Positions 32,890-45,469 of a stretch of 64,000 nucleotides of DNA are shown piece by piece (the first letter of the stretch is position 1; each line of letters opens with the position of its first letter). The position numbers and the translations under genes are program-made. Under the pieces are notes generated by a model that was not told where the DNA came from, did not search any database, and worked only from the letters and a program-made list of their open reading frames with translations. This stretch comes from Hyparrhenia diplandra (Eukaryota > Streptophyta > Magnoliopsida > Poales > Poaceae): assembly GCA_015847255.1 (NCBI GenBank), contig JADLZK010007673.1, forward strand, positions 186,001 through 250,000, given 5' to 3'.

Positions 32890-34300
32890 TCATTCTCGTT
32901 ATCAGCAGGAGGAGAGTCTATAATTGGCTCAACTATGGGTGTGGGTTAGGGGAGCAATTTCATTAGGCGAACTTGGTGAATCATATGCAACTTTCATCGA
33001 GGGAATATATGCTCAAAGAAAAGTAACATCCCGTGACTCTAAAAGTGAATCAACTGCTATATCGGGCATTTCTGATTTTACAACTAAGAACTTATATGCA
33101 AGTCTTTGTGTGCGCATATCCAAAAAAATATACAATCAAGCTGTCTTAGGCCCAAGCTTACGCTTCTTGTTAATAGGTACACTAATCATGGCCAAACAAC
33201 CCCAAGTGCGCAAGTAATGGAGAGATGGTTTTCTTCCTTTCCATCCTTAAATGCGAGTCACATCACTAATTTTAGTGGGAACTCTATTTAGAACATGACA
33301 TCTTTGTCGCGAGAGCCTCCCCCACCATGCCTTAGCCATACGGACGTGCCTAACATGGCATTTACCAAGTCTATTAGCGTCCAGGTTCTTTTCTTTCAAC
33401 AGACCCCATTAGATTGAGGTGAATGTGGAGGTGTCCGTTCATGAATTATTCCATTCTCCGCACGAGAAAAGGTCAAACTCATTGGAAAAGTACTCCCCAC
33501 TACGATCGGACCTAACTCGTTTTATTTTTTTTTCTAGTTTATTCTCCACCTCAGCTTTATAAGTCTTAAAACATTCAAACGCCTCATCTTTATTTTTTTA
33601 GCAGAAACACATAGCAATGTTTAGTTGAATCATCAATAAAAGTCATAAAGTATCTTTTTTCCTCCTTTTGTCAACACACCATTCTTTTTTAAAAATATTA
33701 GAATGTATGAGCTCTAATAATGTCGTGCGCCTCTCGTCTACAACCTTATGTGGCTTACGAGGTTGCTTTGCCTGCACACACGCTTGACATTTAGAGCCTT
33801 TGACATTAGGAAAATTCAGAATTAAATTCATATTTGGATAAACTAGTCATACAACCAAAATTAACATGACACAAACGTGAATGCCATATATTAGCCACGA
33901 GAATCATTTGAATCACACACATGGTTCACGACTTTATTACAGAAATCGGAGAGTGAAAAGAGGAACAAGCCTCCGCTATCATAGCCTTTGCCAATGAATT
34001 GGCCATACCTCAAAATGACTACTTTATTGGACTCAAATACCAGCTTGAACCCGTCTCGACACAAGAGGGATCCACTAACGAGGTTCTTTTTTATTGAGGG
34101 CGCATGCTGAATGTTCTTGAGCCGCACGATCTTCCCCGAAGTGAACTTCAGATGGACCGAACACAAGATGGAAAGAAGCATGCGAGCCGTTCCCCATCAT
34201 GACGGTTGAACCTCCTACTGCTTGGTAAGTTGAAAACATAGAAATATCGGTACAAACATGAATATTGGCACCTGTATCTATCCACTAATCATTAGATTGA
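32890..34300 (-). pseudogene. Copia protease and integrase region, degenerate
   Basis: Protease: DTGANIHVC near 34285-34260 contains the Asp-Thr-Gly active site. The 34181-33891 frame (SGKIVRLKNIQHAPSIKKNL) is the protease/pre-integrase linker. KCQACVQAKQPRKPHK at about 33800-33740 is the zinc-binding GAG-pre-integrase signature. The integrase core to about 32900 is riddled with stops, and no intact DDE set could be traced. Confidence 0.7.
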
Positions 34301-34389
34301 CATACAGAAAATACACTAGGTAAGGGATCACCGTACCCAGATCCGCTAGGATCACCAATAGTCACGTTGGCAGATTTCTGCCCCTACTA

Positions 34390-35150
34390 ATTCTTCTTTC
34401 CCTTGTGGTTATTGCACTTCTTGGCGAAGTGCCCATTCTCACCGCAAAACAAAGCACACAACTTCATCCATGTTCATCTTCTTCTTTTTTGAACCGAAAG
34501 TAGTCCGATTAGGCTTACGCTTGTTCTTGCCAACATGATGCATCACGTTGGCACCGAATCGTTTAAGAGCTTTTGGTGGAGCATCCTTTGCCCGAGCTAT
34601 CTCTTCAACTTCAAGAGTAGCCAACAAATCCTCAATTGAGAATTGTTGTCTTTTATGTTTTAGAGATGTGGAAAAATTCCTCCAAGATGGAGGTAATTTG
34701 GCAATGATGCCACCGCCACAAACTTGTCGGGGCAAAACATGTCCAAGCTGTTCGAGTTCCCTCACAATAAGTTGGAACTCATGAGCCTGTTCCGCGACGG
34801 GGACGGTTATCAACCATCTTGAAATCGTGGTACTTGCTCCATCACATACGCTTCGTGCCTAGCGTCCGAGGTCCCATATTTGTGATCGAAAGTGCCTCCC
34901 GCGATTCAACAGCACTTTTGATGTTCATATAAACATCACACAGCTGGTTAGAGAGAACGCTAAGGACGGATCCAACAAAAATCGTCGTAGCCACAGTAAA
35001 CTCCTGTACCTCTTTCTCAGATCTGAGAGGTAGTGCGGGAGGATTACTGACGACCCAAAACACGCCCATAGAGAGCCACAAGCTGCGCCCTGCGTGCGCC
35101 ATCTCTTAAAATTCACCCTGAACTTCTCCCGGTTTCATCGCATCGGTATA
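34390..35150 (-). pseudogene. Copia gag (UBN2-type) with zinc knuckle, degenerate
   Basis: Frames at 35102-34842 and 34813-34439 give VLSVLSNQLCDVYMNIKSA and IIAKLPPSWRNFSTSLKHKR, followed by FSIEDLLATLEVEEIARAKD. This is the classic plant copia Gag order. A CCHC knuckle of the type CFV(C)GENGHFAKKC lies just beyond at about 34460-34400. Stops near 34840 split the frame. The product would form virus-like particles in the cytoplasm. Confidence 0.75.
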
Positions 35151-35192
35151 ACTCTTCATTGCGATTGATTGCATTCTACAAGGTTTTTGGAT

Positions 35193-36089
35193 TGTTGGAA
35201 ATAATAGCAATTCAGTAATGCAATAATTAATTCCGAGAATCAGAAAAAGATCTACAACATGTATCAGAGATATATGATCCATCACTAGCACTACGAAACT
35301 AGATAAACACTGGTAATCTAGTGCTAGCAGCAGCAAGAATAAGAGAACGAACATAAGAGAGAGGATCGACATTCTTACGTTGGGGTTATCGGCGCTAGCA
35401 GCGCAAAGTAGACGAAGCAGACCGGTGATGGAGATACAATGAAGAGGAAGATGTCCAGTGAGCAGTCGCGACGATGCTTCCCAAAAACCTTATACGTCCC
35501 CTACCCCCCGTGTAGGGACGCGAGGAGACGTGGGCTTCAGAGCCTGCTCTCCCGACGACGATGGCACGTCAGCAACGGGATGGGGAAGACAGCGGCAGCG
35601 CAAAACGATGGCACTGGAAGGGAATGATTTCTATCGTAGTTAGGGACGACGTCTCACCACCCCTATTTGTACACGCGATGCAACTAAGGCAAGTAATTAG
35701 CCGCGTTAATCACAGCATTAAGGCAATAGAGCGCCGTTAGAGCAATTGCCATAATACGAGAATAATTGCTTTCCTAAATGGACCTTCTAAATAGGACAAC
35801 GCTACCCGCAAGCACGAGGGCGAAGAATGGCCGGACCATTCACGCCCATGTCGTGCGCCCGCGCCCTTCGCCACGCCATGCCCCGTCGAGGCGAGCGCGC
35901 GTGTTGCTCCGTTTTCCCTCTCACACCAATAGCTACATCTTGTTGGAGATGGCTCACATATTTAAGTTGGCCTCACTCCGTCTAGACTAGCAATGTGGGA
36001 CTAAAGTCCCCACCATACCATGCATGTGTGAATGGGCCTTTGGGATTTCTATTGGGAACATTTGGGCCAAAAGCCCAAATCTTCTAACA
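35193..36089 (-). repeat. 5' LTR of the copia element
   Basis: 897 bp, matching 27616-28581. The sequence after its inner end on the minus strand (ATCCAAAAACCTTGTAG) does not resemble the usual initiator-Met primer-binding site. Confidence 0.9.
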
Positions 36090-36094
36090 TAAAC
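36090..36094 (+). repeat. Right target duplication of the copia element
   Basis: TAAAC, identical to 27611-27615. Confidence 0.85.
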
Positions 36095-36660
36095 GGATAT
36101 GTGCTAAATTTACTTGCGAAGCGAAAACAAATTCAATAACACCTTTTCAATTGACACGTCTGATAATTATCATGAAACAATGTAGACTAAAATAGCAAAA
36201 TGTACTTCTAGAACTATCATGATTATCTTTAGGAATAATAGAACACATTTGAGTTACTTCTCATAAAAAGATACTTCTTCGAGCAGTTCAAAATATATCC
36301 TTCTCAATGGAGCACATGACCAAGCCCCCCCCGACAAATGTTTCTTAGGTAACATCCTAAAATTCTAAGACCTAAATTGGAAAAATTGGAAGGAGACATG
36401 ACTATATGAGTATGAATATAGAGTACTTGGAAGTCTGAAATACTACTTTAGGGTCTAGACTATATTAAAGAATAATTAAGGAATAAAAATACCTAAGCCC
36501 TAGCGTCACGATGAACTATTGAACCGATCGGGGATCATAAAGGTGCAAGAAGCGGCCATAGTTGTCAAGGCCGGAGCGCCAATGGTGGAGCTAGATATCG
36601 TCGCTGCCGGCCCGTCGCGGCTATTTTAATTTTATGCGTCTCGCACTCTCGCTGCAAACA
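36095..36660. other. Spacer between copia element and MULE, no gene
   Basis: AT-rich sequence without a supported frame, then a short GC-rich stretch (36540-36630). Confidence 0.5.
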
Positions 36661-36665
36661 AAAAT

Positions 36666-36780
36666 GGGGAATTGGTGATTCTACCCTCATTTTATAGCCC
36701 AATGGCGATTTCACCCTCTTTTTTAACTTTTCATTTTACCCTCGGTTTTTTGATCGACCATCTACCCTTATTTTTTGACG
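36666..36780 (+). repeat. Left terminal inverted repeat of the MULE
   Basis: About 115 bp, T-rich with repeated ACCCTC blocks, inversely matching 45470-45591. Confidence 0.7.
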
Positions 36781-36829
36781 CCGTCCGCACGGGTGCGATT
36801 AAAAGGCCAAAAACAAATAGAAAAGAAAA

Positions 36830-37690
36830 GGAGAGCCCGCCCAAAAGACCAACATACCCCCCTCTATTCCGGCAGGACTTCTCGCTGAGTCCGCTGGAAG
36901 TCGCGACCCCGACGCCGGTCGTCATCTTCGTCGCGAACGGGGGGCGCTTCGTCAGCTTGAGGGGCACGGAGTCCGCCGCCTCCAACTCACCTCCGGCACC
37001 TTCCCTTCCCACCGCCCTCCCTCCCCACCTTTGCTCTCCCTCCCGGCCGAAGTTCTTCCTCCCCCCGCCACCATGGAAGGTTCCCCGAGGCGGTAGGGTT
37101 TCACTATCCTTGTTCGAGGGGATCGGCTCCCCCAAGGCAGCGTCGTCGGTGCCCTCTGACGAGGGGAGCTCCCCCAGCGCGAGGGGGGAGGATCCAGTCT
37201 CCTTGTCCATCTCCCTCTCTTCCTCACCCGCACCATGGAGGAGCCAAGGTATTTCCCCAATTCCTAAAAAGTTTGTTTATTTTCTACTCCCATATGTAGA
37301 TATGTTTACTTGTTTATTTCCTGCTTTGTCATTTGTAGGACAAATCTCAATAAATTGGAACTTGTTGTTAGAGTTAGTTCATTTTTCAAACTTGTCGACA
37401 ATGGTTCAAAAACATGGTGTCAAGGTAGAACTTTGCCCTGCTAAGGTTACCGACCCCAAAAGATTTAGGTTGCTACAGCCTAGTTGATTTCATTTGAGAG
37501 CATTGTTTTTGGGGTTCTAAAAAAGTATGTTACATTGTGGCGTGGTTTGGAGGATGATTCTATGGAAATTAAATCGGATGAAAATCTGTTATAAAGTGGT
37601 TTCTAATCAATGTTAAGAGTGGGTTAGTATGTATCAATGCTCAGGTCAATGATTTTGAGGGGCCAATGGTTTTTTCTCCAACAAAGAGAA
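36830..37690 (+). pseudogene. 5' region of the MULE transcript, probable leader and first exon
   Basis: One frame stays open from 36672 to 37487, but the first part lies in the terminal repeat and the middle (36880-37250) is Pro/Ser-rich from GC-rich composition. A donor at 37247 (CAAG|GTATTT) and an acceptor near 37338 (TTTGTAG|GACAAAT) suggest an intron. The following exon reads towards the transposase N-terminus but has stops after 37487. I do not treat the long frame itself as a protein. Confidence 0.4.
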
Positions 37691-37691
37691 G

Positions 37692-37696
37692 GTTTC
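37692..37696 (+). repeat. Left target duplication of the 4.7-kb insert
   Basis: GTTTC, identical to 42393-42397. Confidence 0.8.
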
Positions 37697-40600
37697 TGTG
37701 ACAGAGCCAACCAATTTATAAGAAATCAAGTATAATTCACAATTACCAAAGCAATCGCAGTCTACACTTGAGTCCATATAAACCCGGTATTTCGAAATCT
37801 CAGAGTGATTTCAAACTCATCAACAATACAACCAAGATCTTTGAGCTCGGTAGTCCCAATCCGCAGTATCTCAAACCAAATTCAATATATATTAATCGAG
37901 TGCGATGTACACATTTATTCAAAAAGTAGTTCAGAGTGCGGAAGCAATAGCTTTCGAAAAGCAAAATAGTTGTACAGTGAAAATCAAAATAAATTTAGAT
38001 AGTGCCAACATAGTGTCACCCCCTTTAATAGCAAGAGACAGGGGAAATATGGAGTCTCGCCATGCCCTAGGCATTATTCTTCAACCACAAAGACATCACA
38101 ACCGGATCAATTCATGCTAGACAGTCACCCGCAACATCGGGAATTAACCCGTGAGTACTCAATTGTACTCCACAAGACTTACCCGTCTTAAACCGTAAAA
38201 ATAAGAAAAAGACTCCAAAGGATTATGCTTGGCTTTATCCGAGTCGGGCCGACTCACATTTATTTTCAGAAAATAAGGTTGATTAATGCGCCTTACTATT
38301 CAGGTTCTTCCAAATAAAAAGGTTAATTATTTATATATAACCATAAGTCCTGTATAGTCAAGATTAAACATATGCTCAGTAATATATAAATAACAGTAAG
38401 TAACTTGATCATAATTTTAACATCGGCAAAGATGAATAAGAGTGACCATTATTGTAGTATTAAGACTACGATTGCCGCTGGACGCAACCCGGGTTCTCAC
38501 TAACCAGAGAGATGGCGATTCGAATCGATTTGCAAACCCGGTGGCGAGTACCACGGTCATAAACCCGGGACTCCCCAGGCCGAGGAGTCCCGGATCACTC
38601 CCAAGACGTTAGGGGGACGTAAAGTCTCGGACTGTCGGCAACCCTCCCTCTCGAGCCACCAAGTGAGTCGACCGAAGACGCCGCTTCGAAAGTGCCTCTC
38701 GCTGCGCCCGATCAAACCCAACCAACCACGCCTAGGAGGGACGTTAGCCGACGGTACCGCCCCTAGCATTCTCACGAAGCCGTGGCTCATGACTCCGCGA
38801 GCCTACTATATGAACAGTACGTTCAACTTCCGACCACATTCGACAAAGTGAGAGTCCTTAATCGATCGATGGAAGACCACAATATCCATCCAATCTACAC
38901 ATGTTTTATTATTCAGGTTCTCAGTAGCAGCTTGTTAACCACCAACGTGATTAACCCAACAACAATCCTCACGAGTGACCGGAAATCACTGTCTACTGCA
39001 ATCATCATAACTGAGCATTTATTTAACCTAGACTCCTACATAGGATAGGGTAACAACTTCAGCAAGGATATCTGTGCATCAACAGTTTCAACCATATCCT
39101 ACACTTAATGCAGCATTTAATAAAGGACTCAACAAGTTGATTTAGAAAGCATAGGGAAGTTCAAAGATGCAGGGGCTTGCCTTCGAGAAAAAGTAGTAGG
39201 AAGAAGAATCGGGGAACTCGGAAGCTTGAGTCACGGTCCTCCTTCTCCTGTGGGGTCTTTTGGCTGCCCTCCGAGATGATGAAGGTTGACCTCCCCGCTC
39301 CTTGATCTCATTCGAACTAACTCCTCCGATCCCGATATGCATGCATATGCGAGAATGAGTAAATTTTAATGCAATGTAAATATACATGTATATAAATAAA
39401 CTAGAATGATGAATGAATGGATGCATTATGATGTATGTTACTAGTAAGTGGATATCTCTTCTGTAGACACGCAATTAAAACTACATAAAACAACCATACT
39501 AACCTACATCACTCATGCATACTAGCACTAAACTAAAAACAGGGACAGCAAGACATGTCGCGCTAAAAGCAAATCACAGGGGAGTTCTATAACTCCAAAT
39601 GCAGCAAACAAATACTCGTTGGAAAGCTAACAAAATTATCTACAAAACATTCAATACAACCCCGACCATATTCTAACATCTACAGCCTCAAAAACAGCAA
39701 AAACAGAGACTCTGTTTTTCGGACAAACTACAACATGCAACTCCTATAACTCTCTAACCAAGCATGCAACTCTTACCAAATTTGACCAGCAAGCAAATAA
39801 GATCATAAAGAATCAAAATAACCTACTGACCAACCCAAAAGATAAACTAACTTACATGAAATGACATTCCCTAACTAAACACTACATATGCACACTTGAA
39901 ATATATAAATGCTAGGAATAAAAATCTGCCAAACTGCCAAGCTTATCAAACTAAACTTACCAACAGATCCTATTCATGCTAAGAACATACAATAAAATTA
40001 CCAATACACATTACCCTACCATAAACATGTATTTCTAGGGCATTTTCTATGCAACATAAATATGATAAATATGTAAACACCTTAGAAAATCCTACAAAAA
40101 TTACCAGAGAATGATATTGGCATAACAAGGCTACCATAAAAAATATTATAGCAAAAACATGCATATGCTGTTCTACACAAAAATGACAAGCTAGCATGAA
40201 AACTAGGCATGAAAATACTTTGCACTATGAAAAGCATGAAACTGCCTAACCATGAACATGAAAAGCTATCTAATAGTAACAAATGCATGCACACAAATTA
40301 TCATGGCAAAAACCCTAGTAAATATTTTTCTATGAATTTCCTAAGAAGGCATGGTAAATAGCACATAAATCAAATATCACATCTCTCCAACAGAACATAG
40401 CATATATAATATTTTTCCTGCACTATAAATCCAAAAACATGAACATTTCATATAGGAACCAATATTTTATCATGCACCAAGAATTAACTATGCATTTCTC
40501 TATTTACATGGTAATTAAAGCAATAAATCTAAATAAATACAAAAACAACCAGAAAATGCAAACTCATATTTTTCTATTGTAGATCTACTCCTGAGGATCA

Positions 40601-42392
40601 CAGCAAAATTTGTTGCACTCAAAACCGACCTAAAACGAGCAAGTTATGAATTTTCTAAGGCATGCATGCTATTCTGGAAAATCAAAACAGAAATCAAAAT
40701 CATCCTGACAAGCGGGGCCCGCGTGTCAGTCTCTCAAAGCAGAGGACGGCGGCGGTCATGGCGGATCTTCGCCGTCGGTGGGTCTCCGACGACGCTGAGC
40801 ACATGCATGGCTTCGTATCGACGAAATCTATCGTTTGGTGGGTGAAGTGCAAGCTGGGACCGACTCTAGCGGTGGCGGCGACATGCGACGGCAAGCGGCG
40901 GCGCGGTCGTCGGCGTACACGCCGATTCCGGCGAGGGCTGGCCAAAGCGAGGCGAGCATGGGTCAGGCGACATCGAGGCGATGCGATTCGACTACCTGAT
41001 CGACGAAAACGGTGGCTGGGGCGTGCTTGACGACGGCGCGCTCACCGGCGGCGGTGGACGCGGCGGTGCGCGGCCGCGTTCCGGCGACTCGGGCGAGGGA
41101 TGGCTCGATTGGCGGGTGTCCCACCTTCAGGACGGCAAGGCGCACCCGATGCGCTTGCTAGGAGAGGCGGAGGTGGCCACGGCGGCGCTCCGGCGGGCGG
41201 CAGTGGTGTCGCGGTTCGGCCAAACGGCCGCGAGATGCTGCGATTGGACCTGGCATGGGACAGAACACACCAAGGCGGTGTTAGAACGTGGATCAGGGCA
41301 AGAAAAACGACGACGAGGACGGCGGTGACGAGCTTGCCGTGGCGGCGGTCGGAAAATCCGGCGGCGGCGGATTTCAGCGTTCTACCTCCTCTCGAGCTCC
41401 TTTCTTGCTTCTAGCGGGTGACGAGGGTAGGGTAGAGGATGGCGGACATGCCGGCGCGATTTGGAGGGCAGGGACGCGGTGGTTGGTGGCGTTTGACGCC
41501 GGCGGCGGCAATGGTGGCCGCGGCGGCGCTCGGGAGCTGCTGCTCCTGGCTTGGCGAGGAAGGGAGGGTGAGGGGGTGGAGTGGGGAGCAAGGGACGGGT
41601 TTCCCTTCTCTAAGACGGCATGGCGTGGCAGGGGAGGCAGAGGACACGTGACACGTGGCACTGGACGGCCGCACAAGAGGCAGGGCGTGACGGTGGCCCT
41701 GTCGGGCAGAGGGAGGCCGACAGGTCCCTATTCCTTTCCCCTCTATCTGTTTTACCTAATTACCTTGAAAACCGTGCTAATTCAGGAAAAACTCTAATTG
41801 AAGAAAATGTTCCTCATGAAATTCTGAACAAAACACGTATACAAACTTTTTCCTAATTCGGTGTGGTTTAGAAACTACGGTCAATCAAAGAGATACTACT
41901 CAGGGGGTTAAACGAAACCCTAATTTGAATTAAATTCAAACGAACTTTGACTTTTCGAGCATGCTCCACTCAAAAACACGCAACCGGCCTGTAGAATCCT
42001 TTTGCTCTACATGAAATTAGCTACACATTTCATGAAGGATTCACACACATGCAAGGTCTCTAGCTAGGACTTTAGAACAAAACAAAATAAATCACACTCA
42101 AAGTCAAACTAGGTCAAATCAAGTCAAACTACCATTATAAAATCTAATTTGGGAACATGACCAACATGACTCGTGCTCTAAAACATCCTATGATCATCAC
42201 TAAGAATAAATAAAGATTAAACAACTAATTATGCAAACATTTCATACATGAAATGACAAGGCAAAGAAATTCAACGCATTTAAACAAGCAAATGACCTCT
42301 ATCATTTCATGTGCATGAATGCATGTGACTAAATGATGATTATGCTCATGAAATGCAGATGCTAATGACATGCTTAAAACCAGGGTGTTACA
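37697..42392 (-). mobile_element. 4.7-kb LTR-type insertion (solo LTR or LARD) inside the MULE
   Basis: The insert has TG...CA ends: on the minus strand it starts TGTAACACCCTGGTTTT (42392) and ends GGCTCTGTCACA (37697). It is flanked by a perfect 5-bp direct repeat GTTTC (37692-37696 and 42393-42397), the LTR-retroelement signature. No gag or pol is visible. Most of the 4696 bp is AT-rich, but 40700-41740 is GC-rich with long overlapping frames on both strands that match no family. A solo long LTR formed by recombination, or a large non-autonomous retroelement, are both possible. Confidence 0.75.
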
Positions 42393-42397
42393 GTTTC
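42393..42397 (+). repeat. Right target duplication of the 4.7-kb insert
   Basis: GTTTC, identical to 37692-37696. Confidence 0.8.
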
Positions 42398-42399
42398 AT

Positions 42400-44672
42400 C
42401 CTACTGTGAGGGCGAATTTACTATCAATTGAGGAGGGCAAGTGAGAGAGCCACAAATGAGAGAGACACAACCCCACCTAAAAAGAAGACACTATCATCCA
42501 AAAAAAAGAGAGCTCCGGACAAAGATAGTGCTTTTGATGGGGAGGTACTTAGTGATAGCAGCTATGCCACCGACTTGGCCGCATCATCCGACTCGATGAT
42601 GCTTGGTCCGACTCGATCACCGAGTTTGATCCCGATGGTGAAATTGTTGATGAGAAAGATGACTACGATCCTCCCATGTTTTCATATGATGCTAATGATC
42701 CATGTATTGATGTCAATGTGGTGTTCCCATGATGTAGATCGGTGCAAGTTAGTCGTTACACAATTCTCTGCCTTGCATGATCATGGTTTTGAAACCTTGC
42801 AAAAAGACAAGACAAGATTTAGGGCCATATTCAAGAGGGCCGATCAAGGATGCAAGTGGACTTTTTTGCATCTACAAGCAAGGCCAAGAAGTATATTGGA
42901 TGCAAGGTAAATGACCTCTATTATGTTGCAAGTTTTGTTATCTTGTGTACTTGTGGCTATTGTGATGACTTGTGAATTTCTTGGTTTTTTAATGCAGGTC
43001 AAGACTTGTGGACCAAAGCATACTTGTGGTTCATTCAACCCGGTGTGGTGACACAATGGTCTCCAATAAATGGGTGGCTGATAGAGTGGTTGATTTGGTG
43101 ATGGAAAAGCCTGAAGTGGGAGCAGCTGAGTTGAGGGCCGAAAGAAGAAAAAAATATTCCGTGGACGTTCTGTATTCCAGATTTACTAGAGGAAAGATCG
43201 AGAGCACATGACATTATTTATGGAAAATGGGATGAAAGTTATGATTTGTTGCCTACTTATCAAGCTGAACTTTATAGATCACTACCTGGTAGTGTTGTAG
43301 AGCTAGAGACGAGAAGAGCACAACGGTAAAAGTGTGTTTTTAAGGTTCTTTGTTGCTCTTAAACCATGCATAGATGGCTTCTTGCAAAGCTATAGACCTT
43401 ATATTGCAATGGATACAACACACTAGTTGATTTGGGAGGGCAAGAGGTCGGATTGGCTTCAGCTATTATTGGTGAATGGTTACAACAAGTTGTTCCTAGT
43501 GGCATATGGCGTGCTTGAGGCCGAGTTTGAGGAAAGTTGGACTTGGTTTGTCAATAATGTGAAGAAGGCTATTGGAAGTCCTCCAGGTTTGTCATCAAAC
43601 TTGAGCACATCTATTTTCTAATTTTCAAGTTTGCTATATTTTCTGACTTGTTACTATGTTCATCTTGGCTTGGTCATTATAATCGATGCCGGAAAGGGAA
43701 TAAAGTTAAGTCAGAATTTGTGTGTCCCGGAGTAGAGCATCGAGAATGTATGAGACACTTGTGGAAGAACATGAAGAAAAAATACAGTGGTGATCTCTAT
43801 GGCAAGAATATGTGGTGTGCTGTCAAAAGCTTGACAAAGTCGAAGTATGACTACTTCATTGGAAAAATTGAGGAGAAAGATCCTTCAGCCATTGAGTGGT
43901 TGGATGACCATCATCCATATATGTGGAGTAGAAGCAAATTCAATGAATTGCAAGGTAGATTACATCAATAACAATCTCTCCGAATCTTTTAATAGTTGGG
44001 TGTCAAAACTAAGGCCTTCCAGGTTATAGAAATGCTTGACCACATTAGACAAATGATCATTGGGAAGTTTGTTTTGAGGCCCAAGAGTGCTAGTAATATG
44101 TCAGGCATTATAATCCCAACTATTGTTAATGTTTTGAATGCTAAATCAAAGACTATCAAGGACCATGAAGTTCTAATATGTGGTCCTGCTAAAGCTGAAG
44201 TAACTGTGAATAGATTCAGGCATGTAGTGAACTTGAAGAAAAAAAAACTTATAGCTGTCGGGGTTGGCAAGTCACTAGAAAACCATGCAGTCATGCTTTG
44301 GCTTTCATTGCAAAAGATCAGTAGGGAGGTAAAGATGGATGATTTTGTGCAAGAATACTTCTCTATTGATAGATACAGGAAGGCATATGCAAGTACAATT
44401 AATCCAATGACATCCAAAGATCAATGGCCTCATGTTGACTTAGGCTACAAAATCCACAAACCCAAATTGAGAAGGAAACCTGGGAGGCCAAAAAAATCTA
44501 GGATCAAGGCATTTGATGAAGTTGGCACTAGCAAGAAAAGAAAGGTGTGTCCTAAATGCAATGGGCTACGGCATACAACCAAGACTTGCCAAGGAAGTCC
44601 TACAGCTAGAGAAAAGAGGATGCGGTCAACAACACAACCTGAATCAGGAGGCAATGACCCAGTGTGAGTCAT
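42400..44672 (+). pseudogene. MuDR/MULE transposase, degenerate
   Basis: Frames at 42428-42910, 43008-43211, 43427-43621, 43648-43971 and 43996-44667 together carry the plant MULE transposase order. The N-terminal MuDR region is followed by CVFKRADQGCKW-like DNA-binding sequence and the core near 43640-43980 (CPGVEHRECMRHLWKNMKKK, INNNLSESFNSW). The SWIM region has HAVMLWLSLQK, then VQEYFSIDRYRKAY, the tail RRKPGRPKKSRIK, and a CCHC-like knuckle CPKCNGLRHTTKTC at about 44550. Introns, stops and frameshifts (43320, 43510, 43950) split it. The conserved SWIM Cys-x-Cys before HA appears lost. The enzyme would cut and paste MULE ends in the nucleus, but this copy looks dead. Confidence 0.8.
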
Positions 44673-44779
44673 ATATGTTGCTGCCCTATTCCATTTATTT
44701 AGCTTAGTTATTCACATTGACTTGTACTAACACCTCTTTGAACATAAATTTAGTGCTAGTGCATTTTGCTAGTGCTAGT

Positions 44780-45060
44780 GCAAGTGTTACTAGTAGGGGA
44801 AGGGGAAGAGGAAAGGAAGGGGAAGAGGAAGGGGCAAGGGATCGGAGAGAGGAAACAATGATGCAACGTAAGTGATTTAAGGCCGCTATTCGTTACAATA
44901 TTTTGTAGCAAATTTTAGCGTTCCCACAAAAATTAACTTGCTTCTACTCTATTTTGTTGAAGTGGAAGTGGTATAGGTACAGGAAGGGGAAGTTCAACAC
45001 ATCCCAACAATGAGGCAAGTGGTTCAGCAAGTGCAAGTGGTTCAGGAAGGGGGACAATGA
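44780..45060 (+). repeat. GGGRAR purine-rich repeat at the transposase 3' end
   Basis: Imperfect repeats of GGAAGGGGAAGA and AGTGGTTCAGGAAGGGG encode a Gly/Arg/Ser-rich tail if translated, as often seen at MULE transposase C-termini. Confidence 0.5.
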
Positions 45061-45469
45061 GGGCTGCAGACAATACACTTCGAAAGGCTTGCTACTTTGT
45101 TGGGTTTCAGTGCTTGAGATGTGGCTCACAATTAGTTGCTACTAGTTCCTACTTTTGGATGACATGTTATTTAGATCTCTATGTTAGTATTTGGCATGTT
45201 AATTCGGACCTCTATATTAGCATGTTAATTTGGACCTCTATGTGAGCATGTTAATTTAGACCTCTATGTTGGCATGTTAATTTGGACCTCTACGGTAATA
45301 TGATGGATTATTTTGTTGTGTGATATTGGATTTTATATATGGATTATAAGTTGAAATCTTTGTCAAAATTTACCAAAAATTTGTACACAATGTCACACGA
45401 TTGATACAAAAAAGGGAGTAAAAACACAATTCTAAGAAAAATAGGGGTAAAAACGGATGGGCAAAGTTG

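Larger units (their letters stand above)
27616..36089 (-). mobile_element. Ty1/copia LTR retrotransposon with both LTRs and target duplication
   Basis: Two related LTRs (27616-28581 and 35193-36089) with TGTTGG...CTAACA ends enclose minus-strand pol. The 5-bp target duplication TAAAC flanks it (27611-27615 and 36090-36094). Order on the minus strand is gag (about 35150-34390), protease with DTGANIHVC (about 34280), GAG-pre-integrase (about 33830-33700), integrase (33640-32900), RT with LYVDDILIF (about 30070) and RNase H (to about 29300). This gag-PR-IN-RT-RH order defines copia. Frames are broken by many stops, and a 2.1-kb element interrupts the start of RT (30626-32752). Total span is 8474 bp including that insert. 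Confidence 0.92.

Noticed and set aside
36672..37487. 271-codon open frame
   Set aside because: It begins inside the MULE terminal repeat and passes through a likely intron; Pro/Ser content reflects composition.
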